A DNA stretch of 28,698 nt, taken from positions 1-28,698 of the forward strand of contig CAYUIQ010000098.1 of NCBI GenBank assembly GCA_964444795.1, given 5' to 3'. A program made the translations under genes and the position numbers. This DNA is from JABMRP01 sp964444795 (lineage in GTDB: Bacteria; Planctomycetota; Planctomycetia; Pirellulales; Thermoguttaceae). Below are positions 7,393 through 14,458 of the stretch, piece by piece (the stretch's first letter is position 1; each line of letters begins with the position of its first letter). The notes beneath the pieces are model-generated. The model was not told where the DNA came from. It did no database searches and worked only from the letters and a program-made list of their open reading frames with translations.

Positions 7393-8178
7393 CTACTCGC
7401 TTTCCATGTCAACCGTTTTCACCCAGATCAGCCCCCCGAGTTCCACGTCGACCATCTCGCCGTCGGGGCTTTTCATCTTCTCGTCGCCGTCGACCAGCGC
7501 GGCGAATCCCCACCAACCGGCGCGGGGCATGGTGTAGGAGAAAACACCCAGCGCGTCGGCTTTGACGACTTGCGTGATCAACGCGTCGTTGGGAATCTTC
7601 ACCCGGTTGCCTTCGTTATAGTATTCGACCTCGATCTCGGCGAAGGGGACCGGCTTGCCGTTCTTCTTGACGATTCCCCGAAACGCGTTACCGGTCCAGA
7701 GTCCGAAAGGGCGGACCAGCGGCTCAATCTCGACCGGAAAACCGACCATGGCGTCCCAACCCTCTTCGGCCCCCATCACGTCGACGACGACTTTGGTGTA
7801 GTGGATGATCATCTTCTCTTCGGCCGGTTCCCAATACGGTGCCGGCTCGATGAAGAAAATGTAATCACCGGGCCGTGTTACGCGGACAGGACAGGTGTAC
7901 GCCGTCTTGCCGTCCACCTTTCGAACCTTCAGTCCCTTCCCCAGGTCGGACCTCTTTCCGTCCACAAGCACCCCGATCCGCCGCGGCTCGCCCATCTCCA
8001 TCACCGGGCCCTGTTCCATGGGATGCGTGAAGATGATGTCCAGGTCAACGATCGTGCCCGGTGTAGCGACAACATCCTCGGAAGGAATCAGAACCTGAAA
8101 ATGGGACTCCGCCTCGTCGTTTGCCAAACAAAAGGCGAGAAACGCGATCAGGCAGATGGCGAGCACTGTTTTTTTCAT
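7393..8178 (-). CDS. nikK: DUF4198/NikK-like periplasmic nickel uptake protein
   Basis: 261 aa. GGGAGA lies 8-9 nt before the ATG. The signal peptide (MKKTVLAICLIAFLAFCLA) is followed by ESHFQVLIPSEDVV, the typical DUF4198 opening with a near-N-terminal His. Then come FTHPMEQGPVMEM, the PGDYIFFIEPAPYWEPAEEK block and a C-terminal beta domain (GWWGFAALVDGDEK) ending in GGLIWVKTVDMESE. Proteins of this family deliver nickel or cobalt to energy-coupling transporters. The gene is coupled to nikL. The Ni-dependent cooS in the same window gives a reason for the uptake system. The family call is firm; nickel rather than cobalt is inferred from context. Confidence 0.8.
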   Translation of the reverse strand: MKKTVLAICLIAFLAFCLANDEAESHFQVLIPSEDVVATPGTIVDLDIIFTHPMEQGPVMEMGEPRRIGVLVDGKRSDLGKGLKVRKVDGKTAYTCPVRVTRPGDYIFFIEPAPYWEPAEEKMIIHYTKVVVDVMGAEEGWDAMVGFPVEIEPLVRPFGLWTGNAFRGIVKKNGKPVPFAEIEVEYYNEGNRVKIPNDALITQVVKADALGVFSYTMPRAGWWGFAALVDGDEKMKSPDGEMVDVELGGLIWVKTVDMESE

Positions 8179-8295
8179 GGTGTGTCTCCCGATGGGTGGG
8201 GGGTATCGAGCCGCGCCAAGCCTTGCCGCTCATGGACGCGGCGTGTTCGCTTCGAACGCAGTGTAGCCAATTCTCAATGCAAGTAGACAATCGGG

Positions 8296-9525
8296 CTAGA
8301 GGTTGACCTCAAACCGCAAACCGGCGACCAATGCGTCGCGATGCGTGCCGCCGGGGCTGGCAACGTACTGTAGATCAGGCTGGATCATGAAATAGGGGGC
8401 AAGTCGGAGCTTGTAGAACAACTCGATGTTCGTCTCGGCAGACTGGTTGACCAGCAGATCGCTGAAAACGGCATGTGCGACAGCCACACCCATCAGATCC
8501 TTGCCCCGGTTGGGAAGCAGCCCTCTGTAAACCAGCCCGCCGCCAACGTAGTGGGGAACTTCACTGCGATCCTCCCGGGACCAACCGTATTGGACGAATA
8601 CGTCCAGGCCCTGGTCGTCTTCCTCGTGGCCGCCTTCGCGGAAAACCGCCTGCTGCGCTCCCAGGTAGGCGCCGTGATTTCCCGTGCAAATCGGACTACC
8701 GTCGAGGTCGCCGAACGGGCCGCTGTGATACCACACGCCGGCATGGAATTCCCCGGGCAGTGCGTCGGGCAACTCGTACTGTGTTTTCACCTCGAGCATG
8801 GTGATCGTTTCACCCGTTCCGGAAAACCCCCAAGTCCGCCCGTCGGCCACACCGTCCCAAACGCCGGCCCGCAATTCCAGCCGGTCCGCTAGTTGAAAGA
8901 AGGTGGCCACGCCCATGGCCCCGTCCGGCCAGGAGGGCATGGGAATGTTCGGATGCTGTCCGTAGGAGCCGTTGACGAAGTCTTCGGCCAACCCCACCAC
9001 GGCGAAGTCGTGATTGGCGTCCTGTTTTCCCAGCCGCACGCGCAGAAACTCGTCCAGCAGGGGGATCTCCCACCAGAACTCGGCCATTTGCATCGTGTTG
9101 AGGCCGTCGATGTTGCTGATCCCCTGATAATCTCCCACGAAATCCTCGGTGATGCCGCGCCCGTGACCATGGTTTCCGTAAAGGTACACGATCCCGCCGG
9201 GGAGAAGATCCAGTTGGTCGAGGTTCGCAGTCAGCAGCAGGTCGAAGTTGCCTTTGTATCGGGTGGCGTTCCTGGTGTTGATGCCGCCTCGCGTGTTGGT
9301 GAAGACCTCGCCGATGTAGAGGTACTCCGCTTGGAGTCCATCTCGGCCGTGCAGGAACGGTTGGAACAGGCAGTCGCGTTCACGAGGTTCACCCCGCCGG
9401 GCCTCTTCGATGAATTGCCGCTCCAGCGGAACCATCGGCTGGGCGAGGACCGGCCCGCCGCCAAGCGAAAGCACCAGAACCGGACACGCGGAACAAAGCA
9501 GCAAGGCGAGTAATCGGCGAAACAT
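8296..9525 (-). CDS. OprB-type outer-membrane porin
   Basis: 409 aa from the ATG at 9525 (GAGGTG 5-6 nt upstream). The frame is open for another 32 codons, but the chosen start gives a signal peptide (MFRRLLALLLCSACPVLVLS). The mature protein is a beta-barrel with repeated aromatic girdle strands (FWWEIPLLDEFLRVRLGKQD, AGVWYHSGPFGDLDG, LDVFVQYGWSRED) and ends in the C-terminal barrel signature FEVNL. DFAVVGLAEDFVNGSYG is typical of the carbohydrate-selective porin OprB family. The substrate is not readable. The NikR-like operator in front of it and nikKL behind it suggest it serves metal entry here. The gap to nikK is 117 nt. Confidence 0.8.
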   Translation of the reverse strand: MFRRLLALLLCSACPVLVLSLGGGPVLAQPMVPLERQFIEEARRGEPRERDCLFQPFLHGRDGLQAEYLYIGEVFTNTRGGINTRNATRYKGNFDLLLTANLDQLDLLPGGIVYLYGNHGHGRGITEDFVGDYQGISNIDGLNTMQMAEFWWEIPLLDEFLRVRLGKQDANHDFAVVGLAEDFVNGSYGQHPNIPMPSWPDGAMGVATFFQLADRLELRAGVWDGVADGRTWGFSGTGETITMLEVKTQYELPDALPGEFHAGVWYHSGPFGDLDGSPICTGNHGAYLGAQQAVFREGGHEEDDQGLDVFVQYGWSREDRSEVPHYVGGGLVYRGLLPNRGKDLMGVAVAHAVFSDLLVNQSAETNIELFYKLRLAPYFMIQPDLQYVASPGGTHRDALVAGLRFEVNL

Positions 9526-9605
9526 CAGACACCTCGGCGCTTCAGTGGGACAGCAAGGGCACGCTGCTTCAGTTATCGGCAAGTGCTGGGGGGAAAAACA
9601 GGGTA

Positions 9606-9632
9606 ATATTACATTTTCCAAACCAGTAATAC
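9606..9632 (-). promoter_or_regulatory. NikR-like operator upstream of the porin
   Basis: Read on the minus strand this is GTATTAC-N13-GTAATAT, an inverted repeat with one mismatch between arms. It resembles the GTGTTAC-N13/14-GTAACAC sites reported for NikR in Desulfovibrio-type bacteria. It is centred about 94 bp before the porin start, in the gap behind the TrmO-like gene, with an AT-rich TAATAT inside that could be a -10 element. The predicted action is repression of the porin and nikKL by nickel. No nikR gene is visible in the window. Confidence 0.55.
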
Positions 9633-9675
9633 TGCTTGTGTGGGGACGTCCGCCAATATGAGTTTCGGGAGCAAT

Positions 9676-10128
9676 CTAGTTCTTTAGGTCTAGGACTGGT
9701 GTATCGGGAAACGCGTCGATGCTTTCGATTTCGATGATATTGTCCTTCACCGAAATGATCTTGCACCGGGTCATGGCGATCAGATTGGGACGAACCGGTG
9801 AGTGTGTGGCGAACACGCCTCGCTTGGGATTGTCTGTATTTCCACGGGGATGCACTTGAAGGATCGATCGCTTCTCGGGTGTGTCGTTGCGATCGAACCA
9901 GTACAACACCCAAACCTCCGCGTAATTCTCCAGTCCCATAAGACCCGCTTGGTACTTCTTGTCCACTACGATCGTGGTTCGCCCTTCCGCCTTCCTCACC
10001 CAACCGATCGGATGAACCGTGTACTCTTTCACCGTTTCTTCTCCCTCAGCGTCTTCGGCTCGCGTTGTCTCCGTGGACCACGTGCCGAGAAAGAAAAGCA
10101 GCAACACAATCGTAGAAAAACGTCTCAT
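9676..10128 (-). CDS. Exported TrmO/UPF0066-like protein
   Basis: 150 aa. AAGGAG lies 6 nt before ATG 10128. A signal peptide (MRRFSTIVLLLFFLGTWSTE, likely cut near TRAED) precedes a single UPF0066 domain: YTVHPIGWVRKAEGRTTIVV, ENYAEVWVLYWF, and the signature GVFATHSPVRPNLIAMT. Cytoplasmic TrmO methylates t6A37 of tRNA with SAM. This copy is short, ends at TPVLDLKN where the family usually continues, and carries an export signal, so it is unlikely to act on tRNA. A different role, perhaps binding a small ligand in the envelope, is inferred. The minus-strand genes around it concern metals and redox. Confidence 0.75.
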   Translation of the reverse strand: MRRFSTIVLLLFFLGTWSTETTRAEDAEGEETVKEYTVHPIGWVRKAEGRTTIVVDKKYQAGLMGLENYAEVWVLYWFDRNDTPEKRSILQVHPRGNTDNPKRGVFATHSPVRPNLIAMTRCKIISVKDNIIEIESIDAFPDTPVLDLKN

Positions 10129-10240
10129 GGGATTCTCCTTCGCCAAAAGGAAGTGGAAACTCGAAAACCACTTCCCGGCGTGTTTGCCGACCAACGGATT
10201 CATTTCGGAAACGAACGGATTCGCGCGGCCAACTGGCCAC

Positions 10241-10336
10241 TTACCAGCCCACCAGCCATTGAAATGCCAGGCAGGCCAGCCACCCCGTTCAGAAGCACGC
10301 CATTCCAAACACGACGGTCCGCATACTGATCTTCAT
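10241..10336 (-). pseudogene. Short hydrophobic peptide ORF with internal TGA
   Basis: AGGAG stands 8 nt before the ATG at 10336. The frame reads MKISMRTVVFGMACF, a TGA (10289-10291), then TGWLACLAFQWLVGW and TAA. Taken together the 31 codons look like one small single-span membrane peptide split by the TGA. Either a 15-aa peptide is made or the gene is decayed. It lies between the MBL-fold gene and the TrmO-like gene on the same strand. I recognise no family, and the call rests on the binding site and hydrophobic pattern alone. Confidence 0.3.
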
Positions 10337-10371
10337 CGTCTAGACTCCTACTAGGTGGTAAGACACGTTCC

Positions 10372-11214
10372 TTATGACTCGATGTTGAATACCGATCCAA
10401 CCGAACACTCGAAACACTCGTCGGGCAACTGGGACCACAGATAGCTCGTGGCCCGCGTGCCCGTGCAATGCGCGGTACCGATCCTCCGGACATGGTACCG
10501 CCTGAGCGCGGCTATCGTCGCCACCAGCCGTTTTGCGGTTGCGCGTATCAGATGCATGCCGCCGAGCACCGCGTGGATCCGGTCGCGACCCGTCAGCTCG
10601 GCAATGTAATCCAGCGTATTGACCACACCGGCGTGGGCACACCCGAGCACCACGACGGTCCCGGCAGGCGTCTCGATGTACATCGCCTGGTCGTCGCGCA
10701 GGGGATCCGCTTTCGTGCATGACTCGTCGCGGCAGAATGGGCCGCCGGTATCCTCGAAGTCGTTGCGGCGCGGGATTTCGCCCGTTAAATGGACTCCTTC
10801 CATCAACTTCGCCGGTTCACCGACCCACACCAGATTCCGCGTTCGCTCGCGCAACGCCTGCTCATCCAGGTGCGGGATTCCAATGCTGCGATGTGGAGGC
10901 GTCTTCTCCCGATGGTACTTCTTTTCCAACGCGGCCGGGTGCAAGTAGAGGTCGATTTGCCCGGCCGTATCCAGCGCGTCCTTCAGCCCGCCCGTATGAT
11001 CGAAGTGGCCGTGACTGATGACGATCATCTCGGCCGCATCCAGGGGGACATTCAGATGTTGAGCATTGTGGTGAAGCACTTTTCCCTGTCCCGTATCGAA
11101 CAGGATGCAACGCCCATCGGCCTCGATCCAAAAGGCCAAGCCGTGTTCGCCGAGGAGATTGGCCCCCCGGGCGGTATTCTCGGCCAGCGCGGTGATTCGA
11201 AGATTATGAACCAT
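10372..11214 (-). CDS. MBL-fold metallohydrolase (MJ0301 / ribofuranosylaminobenzene-phosphate synthase-like family)
   Basis: 280 aa. The metallo-beta-lactamase motif SHGHFDHTGG (about residues 67-76) gives the HxHxDH metal site. Further ligands are GCAHAGVVNTL near residue 195 and MHLI and GTAHCTG near 222-250. The N-terminal block (ITALAENTARGANLLGEHGLAFWIEADG) matches the MJ0301-like group, some members of which are annotated in methanopterin biosynthesis. No signal peptide is present, so it is cytoplasmic. It overlaps the upstream methyltransferase gene by 11 nt and is therefore co-translated. The actual substrate cannot be told from sequence; Zn or Fe hydrolase activity is expected. Confidence 0.8.
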   Translation of the reverse strand: MVHNLRITALAENTARGANLLGEHGLAFWIEADGRCILFDTGQGKVLHHNAQHLNVPLDAAEMIVISHGHFDHTGGLKDALDTAGQIDLYLHPAALEKKYHREKTPPHRSIGIPHLDEQALRERTRNLVWVGEPAKLMEGVHLTGEIPRRNDFEDTGGPFCRDESCTKADPLRDDQAMYIETPAGTVVVLGCAHAGVVNTLDYIAELTGRDRIHAVLGGMHLIRATAKRLVATIAALRRYHVRRIGTAHCTGTRATSYLWSQLPDECFECSVGSVFNIES

Positions 11215-11953
11215 GATCGCCTCGATCTTCCGGCTTTTTCTCCAGCAAAAGCCATACGCCCTGGCCAGTTCTCTTATCCTCGCCGGAAATCGCTCCCTTG
11301 CCCATCACTTCGAACTCGTGCAGTCCGGATTCTTTCGCCCATCGCGTCATTTGTTCGGGACGTCGAAGCTCAATAAATCGCATCCACTTACCGGACGCGT
11401 CTTCTTGCATCTTATCTTTCCGCTGCTGAATCAGTTTCTCGACGGCCCATTTCGGGTAGCCGCTTCCGGCACCACCGCCGATGTACGCCTTGCCGCCCGG
11501 TCGCAAGACACGATAGACCTCACGCAGCCCTTTGACCGGATCGTCCCAGAAGAAGATCGAGCCCCGGCTCACGACGAGGTCCACCGTATTGTCCGGGAAG
11601 GGCATTGCCTCGGCGCACCCGACCACGGCAGAGAGGCGGTTTTCGAGTTTCTTCTCTCGTGCGATCTTGAGGCCTTCGGCCATCGCTTCTCTGTCGGGGT
11701 CGAGCATGACAACCGGGTTGCCGGTGGCTTCGATCAGCGGGATCGCAACCTGTCCTTTGCCAGCCCCGAGATCGACCCAGAAGCCTTTGGCCGGCCTGCA
11801 GAGCGCGAGAACGTCTTCGACGACGTAGGGGTAGCGGGACGGAAGCGATCGCTCACTCCTGATGTTCGCGGGAGCGGCCGACTGCTGAGCCCACCCTGCA
11901 CACGGGCAGGCAGCCAGTGTGGCGACGCCGATGAATGTAGCAAGGGTTCTCAT
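11204..11953 (-). CDS. SAM-dependent methyltransferase with a signal peptide
   Basis: 249 aa from the ATG at 11953, which starts a signal-like segment (MRTLATFIGVATLAACPCAG, ending WAQQ). Alternative starts at 12013 (ATG, GAGG 8 nt upstream) and 12037 (GTG) would add 20-28 residues ahead of it. The class I methyltransferase core is clear: motif I VDLGAGKGQVAIPL, acidic VVMLDPD, VDLVVSRGSIFFWDDP and the post-motif LREVYRVLRPGGKAYIGGG. The C-terminus (RPEQMTRWAKESGLHEFEV) is typical. Since SAM is cytoplasmic, the signal may act as an anchor, or the real start may lie beyond it. The substrate is unknown. It overlaps the MBL-fold gene. Confidence 0.7.
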   Translation of the reverse strand: MRTLATFIGVATLAACPCAGWAQQSAAPANIRSERSLPSRYPYVVEDVLALCRPAKGFWVDLGAGKGQVAIPLIEATGNPVVMLDPDREAMAEGLKIAREKKLENRLSAVVGCAEAMPFPDNTVDLVVSRGSIFFWDDPVKGLREVYRVLRPGGKAYIGGGAGSGYPKWAVEKLIQQRKDKMQEDASGKWMRFIELRRPEQMTRWAKESGLHEFEVMGKGAISGEDKRTGQGVWLLLEKKPEDRGDHGS

Positions 11954-12104
11954 ATCGGGCACGTGTCCGTTCTTGATATTGCCGGTTGTCAATGCCCGCG
12001 CGGGGGATGGCATCATGCTCGCCTCGACACGCTGCACATTGCAGTGGCGACGACGATTCGGTGTCTACCTCCTCGCCTCGCCACTTGCATGTGCGGCGAA
12101 TCAC

Positions 12105-12500
12105 CTATGCGGGCTTCGCTTCTTTCTTGATCCTGCAGCAGCCTGGCGAGCCCTTGTCCAGGCCGCAATTCTTGCATTTCACGGTGCCCGGCTTGCAGCA
12201 CTTGTCCGAACCTTTGATTTGACCGCAGTAGGTACACAGGCGGACGGGTTTCTTTGCACCGCCCAATCGGCAGCAACCGGGTGAACCCTTGTGCAATCCA
12301 CACTTGGAACACTTCTCCGCGCCGGCTTTGCAGCACAGTTCCGATCCCTTGATCTGTCCGCACTTGCAGCACAAAACACAGACGCCAGGCTCCTTTTCCT
12401 TGCTGCATTCTTCAGCAGCGTCCGCCATGGTGCCGAAAGGTCGAATCATCATCGCCGCGGGGGTGATCAGCGCAGCCTTGAGGATGTCTCGTCGTCGCAT
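12105..12500 (-). CDS. Tat-signal Cys-rich protein with two metal-binding repeats
   Basis: 131 aa. AAGGAG lies before the ATG. The N-terminus has a Tat motif (MRRRDILKAALITPAAMM). The rest is two tandem copies of a repeat of about 40 residues: CGQIKGSxxCCKxG, xxKCxxCGLxKGSPGCCR, at about residues 42-82 and 88-126, with about 20 cysteines in CxxC, CC and C-x5/6-CC spacings. Tat export suggests folding around a metal (zinc, copper or Fe-S) before secretion. I recognise no named family. A sigma-70-like promoter lies about 75 nt upstream, so it may be transcribed apart from the Mrp gene. Confidence 0.75.
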   Translation of the reverse strand: MRRRDILKAALITPAAMMIRPFGTMADAAEECSKEKEPGVCVLCCKCGQIKGSELCCKAGAEKCSKCGLHKGSPGCCRLGGAKKPVRLCTYCGQIKGSDKCCKPGTVKCKNCGLDKGSPGCCRIKKEAKPA

Positions 12501-12574
12501 CTGTCCTTCTCCTTATGTGGGTCACGGAAACCAGAATTCGCCCGGCCGCATTGCCGGGGCAAAACCATTCCCCT

Positions 12575-12602
12575 ATTCTACTTCATCACTCGGTGGTTAC
12601 AA
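12575..12602 (-). promoter_or_regulatory. Sigma-70-like promoter for the Cys-repeat gene
   Basis: On the minus strand TTGTAA (12602-12597) and TAGAAT (12580-12575) are separated by 16 bp, close to the -35/-10 consensus. The expected start is near 12568, giving a leader of about 68 nt to the Cys-repeat gene. It lies just after the stop of the NifU-Mrp gene. Confidence 0.4.
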
Positions 12603-12631
12603 TGTTTTAAGCTCCTCCGCAAGTTTTTCGT

Positions 12632-13918
12632 TTACGGCAACCCATGTCCATCGTGTTGGGCAGTCAGGATCGAGTCGACCACGTCGAAAAACGCCTCGGC
12701 GGCCGGTGATTGAGGCCCGTCGCGCAATAGCGGCCTTCCGGCATCTCCCGCCATGACGACCCGAGGATCGATGGGGATCTGCCCAAGAAATGGGACACCC
12801 ATCTCCAGGGCCAGCGCCATGCCACCCCCCCGCTTGAATAGATCGATTCTCTCCCCGCACTTCGGGCACAACAACCCGCTCATGTTCTCGAGAATTCCCA
12901 TAACGGGTAATGACACCTCGCTGCAAAACGTCACGCAGCGACGGACGTCGGAAATGGCAACTTCCTGGGGAGTCGTGACAATGATCGCTTCGGCAGGCGA
13001 GCCGACAAGCTGCGCAATGGACATCGGTTCGTCCCCCGTGCCGGGCGGCGCATCGACCACGAGGTAATCGAGTTGCCCCCAGGCCACGTCCGCCAAAAAC
13101 TGGCGGATGACCCCGTGCTTTCGCGGTCCTCGCCAGATCACTGGTTCTCGATCGGAACGAAGCAAGAATCCAATCGACATCACGGCCAAGTTGTCACTCA
13201 CTTTGACCGGCAGAAGTTCCTCTTCGGTCCCTTGGACTTGTCCCGTCTCCACCCCCATCAATTTCGGGATACTGGGCCCATGCACGTCGATATCCAAAAG
13301 CCCGACGCGCCGGCCGGCTTGGGCCAACGCCGTCGCGAGGTTGGCGGCAACCGTGCTCTTGCCGACGCCACCTTTACCGGAGAGGACGAGGATCTTGTGG
13401 CCGATCTTGCACATTCTCCGGGCCAGGGCCTGTCGTTGGCGGAACTGCCCCTCCGATTCGTCCTGGCGCCGATCCTTCGACGAGCACGTAGCCGAGTCGC
13501 ACTGTTGGCAATCCGGCGAGTTGTCGGCCTTTCGGCTTTCGAGATCCTCGGCCGCGGCCTTGAGCGTGTCCGAGGCGAGCAGGGCGCAGTGCTCCGATTC
13601 TTTCGGCAAGCCCCCCAAGGCCGCCAGGATGTCGGCTTGCTCAATCCGGGCGGCTTCCGTCGGCGACCGGCCCATGACAAGTTCGGTCGCCATGCTGCCC
13701 GCCGCCTGCGAGGTGCCGCAACCGGTGGTCGTGAAACTCGCCTCCGCGATCCGCCCCGCATTCATGCGGAGCCAGAATTCCATCGTGTCGCCGCAAGGGC
13801 CGGTGATTTGGGCGTGACCGTCGAACCGGTCCAATGGGCCGTAGTTGCGTGGCCGTTGGAAACGCTCCGAGGCCTGCGGGGAGACTCCGCTTTGAATGGG
13901 TAAATCGATGTTTTTCAT
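12632..13918 (-). CDS. Fusion of an IscU/NifU-type scaffold domain to an Mrp/NBP35 ATPase
   Basis: 428 aa. GGAG lies about 8 nt before the ATG. Residues about 18-125 are an Fe-S scaffold of the IscU/NifU-N type with all three cluster cysteines (Cys42 in GPCGDTM with the conserved Asp44, Cys67 in TTGCGTS, Cys111 in EHCALLA). A linker with CQQCDSATC follows. From about residue 170 comes an Mrp/ApbC P-loop ATPase: Walker A SGKGGVGKS, LLDIDVHGPSIPKLMG, DAPPGTGDEP, and the cluster-bridging CPKCGE. Mrp proteins bind and hand over [4Fe-4S] clusters. Having assembly and delivery in one chain would suit the Fe-S-rich redox genes nearby. It is the last gene of the orp-like cluster. Confidence 0.9.
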   Translation of the reverse strand: MKNIDLPIQSGVSPQASERFQRPRNYGPLDRFDGHAQITGPCGDTMEFWLRMNAGRIAEASFTTTGCGTSQAAGSMATELVMGRSPTEAARIEQADILAALGGLPKESEHCALLASDTLKAAAEDLESRKADNSPDCQQCDSATCSSKDRRQDESEGQFRQRQALARRMCKIGHKILVLSGKGGVGKSTVAANLATALAQAGRRVGLLDIDVHGPSIPKLMGVETGQVQGTEEELLPVKVSDNLAVMSIGFLLRSDREPVIWRGPRKHGVIRQFLADVAWGQLDYLVVDAPPGTGDEPMSIAQLVGSPAEAIIVTTPQEVAISDVRRCVTFCSEVSLPVMGILENMSGLLCPKCGERIDLFKRGGGMALALEMGVPFLGQIPIDPRVVMAGDAGRPLLRDGPQSPAAEAFFDVVDSILTAQHDGHGLP

Positions 13919-13956
13919 TCTCTCACTCCAGAACTCGGACTACCTTTCAGGTCTTT

Positions 13957-14211
13957 CTACTTCACTTCTACTTGAGTCAGGCCACCCCGCCGGGAAGGCG
14001 TGCCAGTTCGTAAACGCTTCTCTGCTCGATGCCATATCGCGACGATCAGGGTCAGGCTGGCCCCGGTTAGCGACGCGATCACGAGGCAGCCAATGCCCGG
14101 CGAGCCGTCGCAGATCACCCGTCCCAGACCCTCAGACACGGCAATCTGCCGCGCGGCTCGCCGGAGTTGTGTTACTGGCTTTCCGGAATTTTCTCCCGCT
14201 ACTACCAGTTC
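13957..14211 (-). pseudogene. Remnant of a MinD-superfamily ferredoxin-type ATPase
   Basis: A minus-strand frame without a usable start reads AGENSGKPVTQLRRAARQIA, then DGSPGIGCLVIASLTGASLT and LIVA. It matches the region around Walker B of the MinD-type P-loop ATPases that carry inserted ferredoxin domains (usual form DGPPGIGCPVIAS). The Walker A end, the ferredoxin insert and the C-terminal third are missing; after LIVA the sequence turns unrelated and stops at TAG 13957. The fragment begins 17 nt behind the DUF5320 stop. In the orp-type operon of Desulfovibrio vulgaris two such ATPase genes sit with NifX-like and Mrp genes, so this is probably what remains of them. Confidence 0.65.
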
Positions 14212-14227
14212 CTTTCTTCAAAGACGT

Positions 14228-14407
14228 TCACTGATTCTGTCCGCGGCCCCGCCCCTGTGCTTGGCCACGACCTTTACCTTGTCCCTGGGTGCGTCCACGG
14301 TCTTGGCCCCGGCCGCGGGTCTTTTCATTTCCACTGCCGCAGCGGCCTTTACCTTTGCCGGTCCTGGGGCCTTCTCCTTGCGGTCCTGTTTCATCGCCAC
14401 GTGGCAT
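14228..14407 (-). CDS. DUF5320-type small Gly-rich protein
   Basis: 59 aa from the ATG at 14407, with AAAGGAG 7 nt upstream; the frame opens earlier but without a site. The start MPRGDETGPQGEGPRTGKGK is the DUF5320 signature (MPxGDGTGPxGxGPxTGRG). One cysteine follows (GRCGSG), then only Gly/Arg/Gln/Lys. Such proteins are regular companions of NifX-like and MinD/Mrp genes in anaerobes; their function is not established. It sits between the first NifX-like gene and the ATPase remnant. The Arg-rich tail is longer and more repetitive than I would expect. Confidence 0.75.
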   Translation of the reverse strand: MPRGDETGPQGEGPRTGKGKGRCGSGNEKTRGRGQDRGRTQGQGKGRGQAQGRGRGQNQ

Positions 14408-14458
14408 AACGAATCTCCTTTCAAGCATTTGTGTTTTCAAAACGTGCTTCGCTCCCGT

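Noticed and set aside
1298..10291. Reassignment of TGA to an amino acid, suggested by two internal TGA codons
   Set aside because: TGA ends several tightly coupled genes in ATGA and TGATG overlaps, and Trp is normally TGG throughout, so TGA is a stop here.
12551..12562. TTGCCGGGGCAA palindrome as another activator site
   Set aside because: The spacer between TTGC and GCAA is 4, not 6, and no sigma-54 promoter follows.
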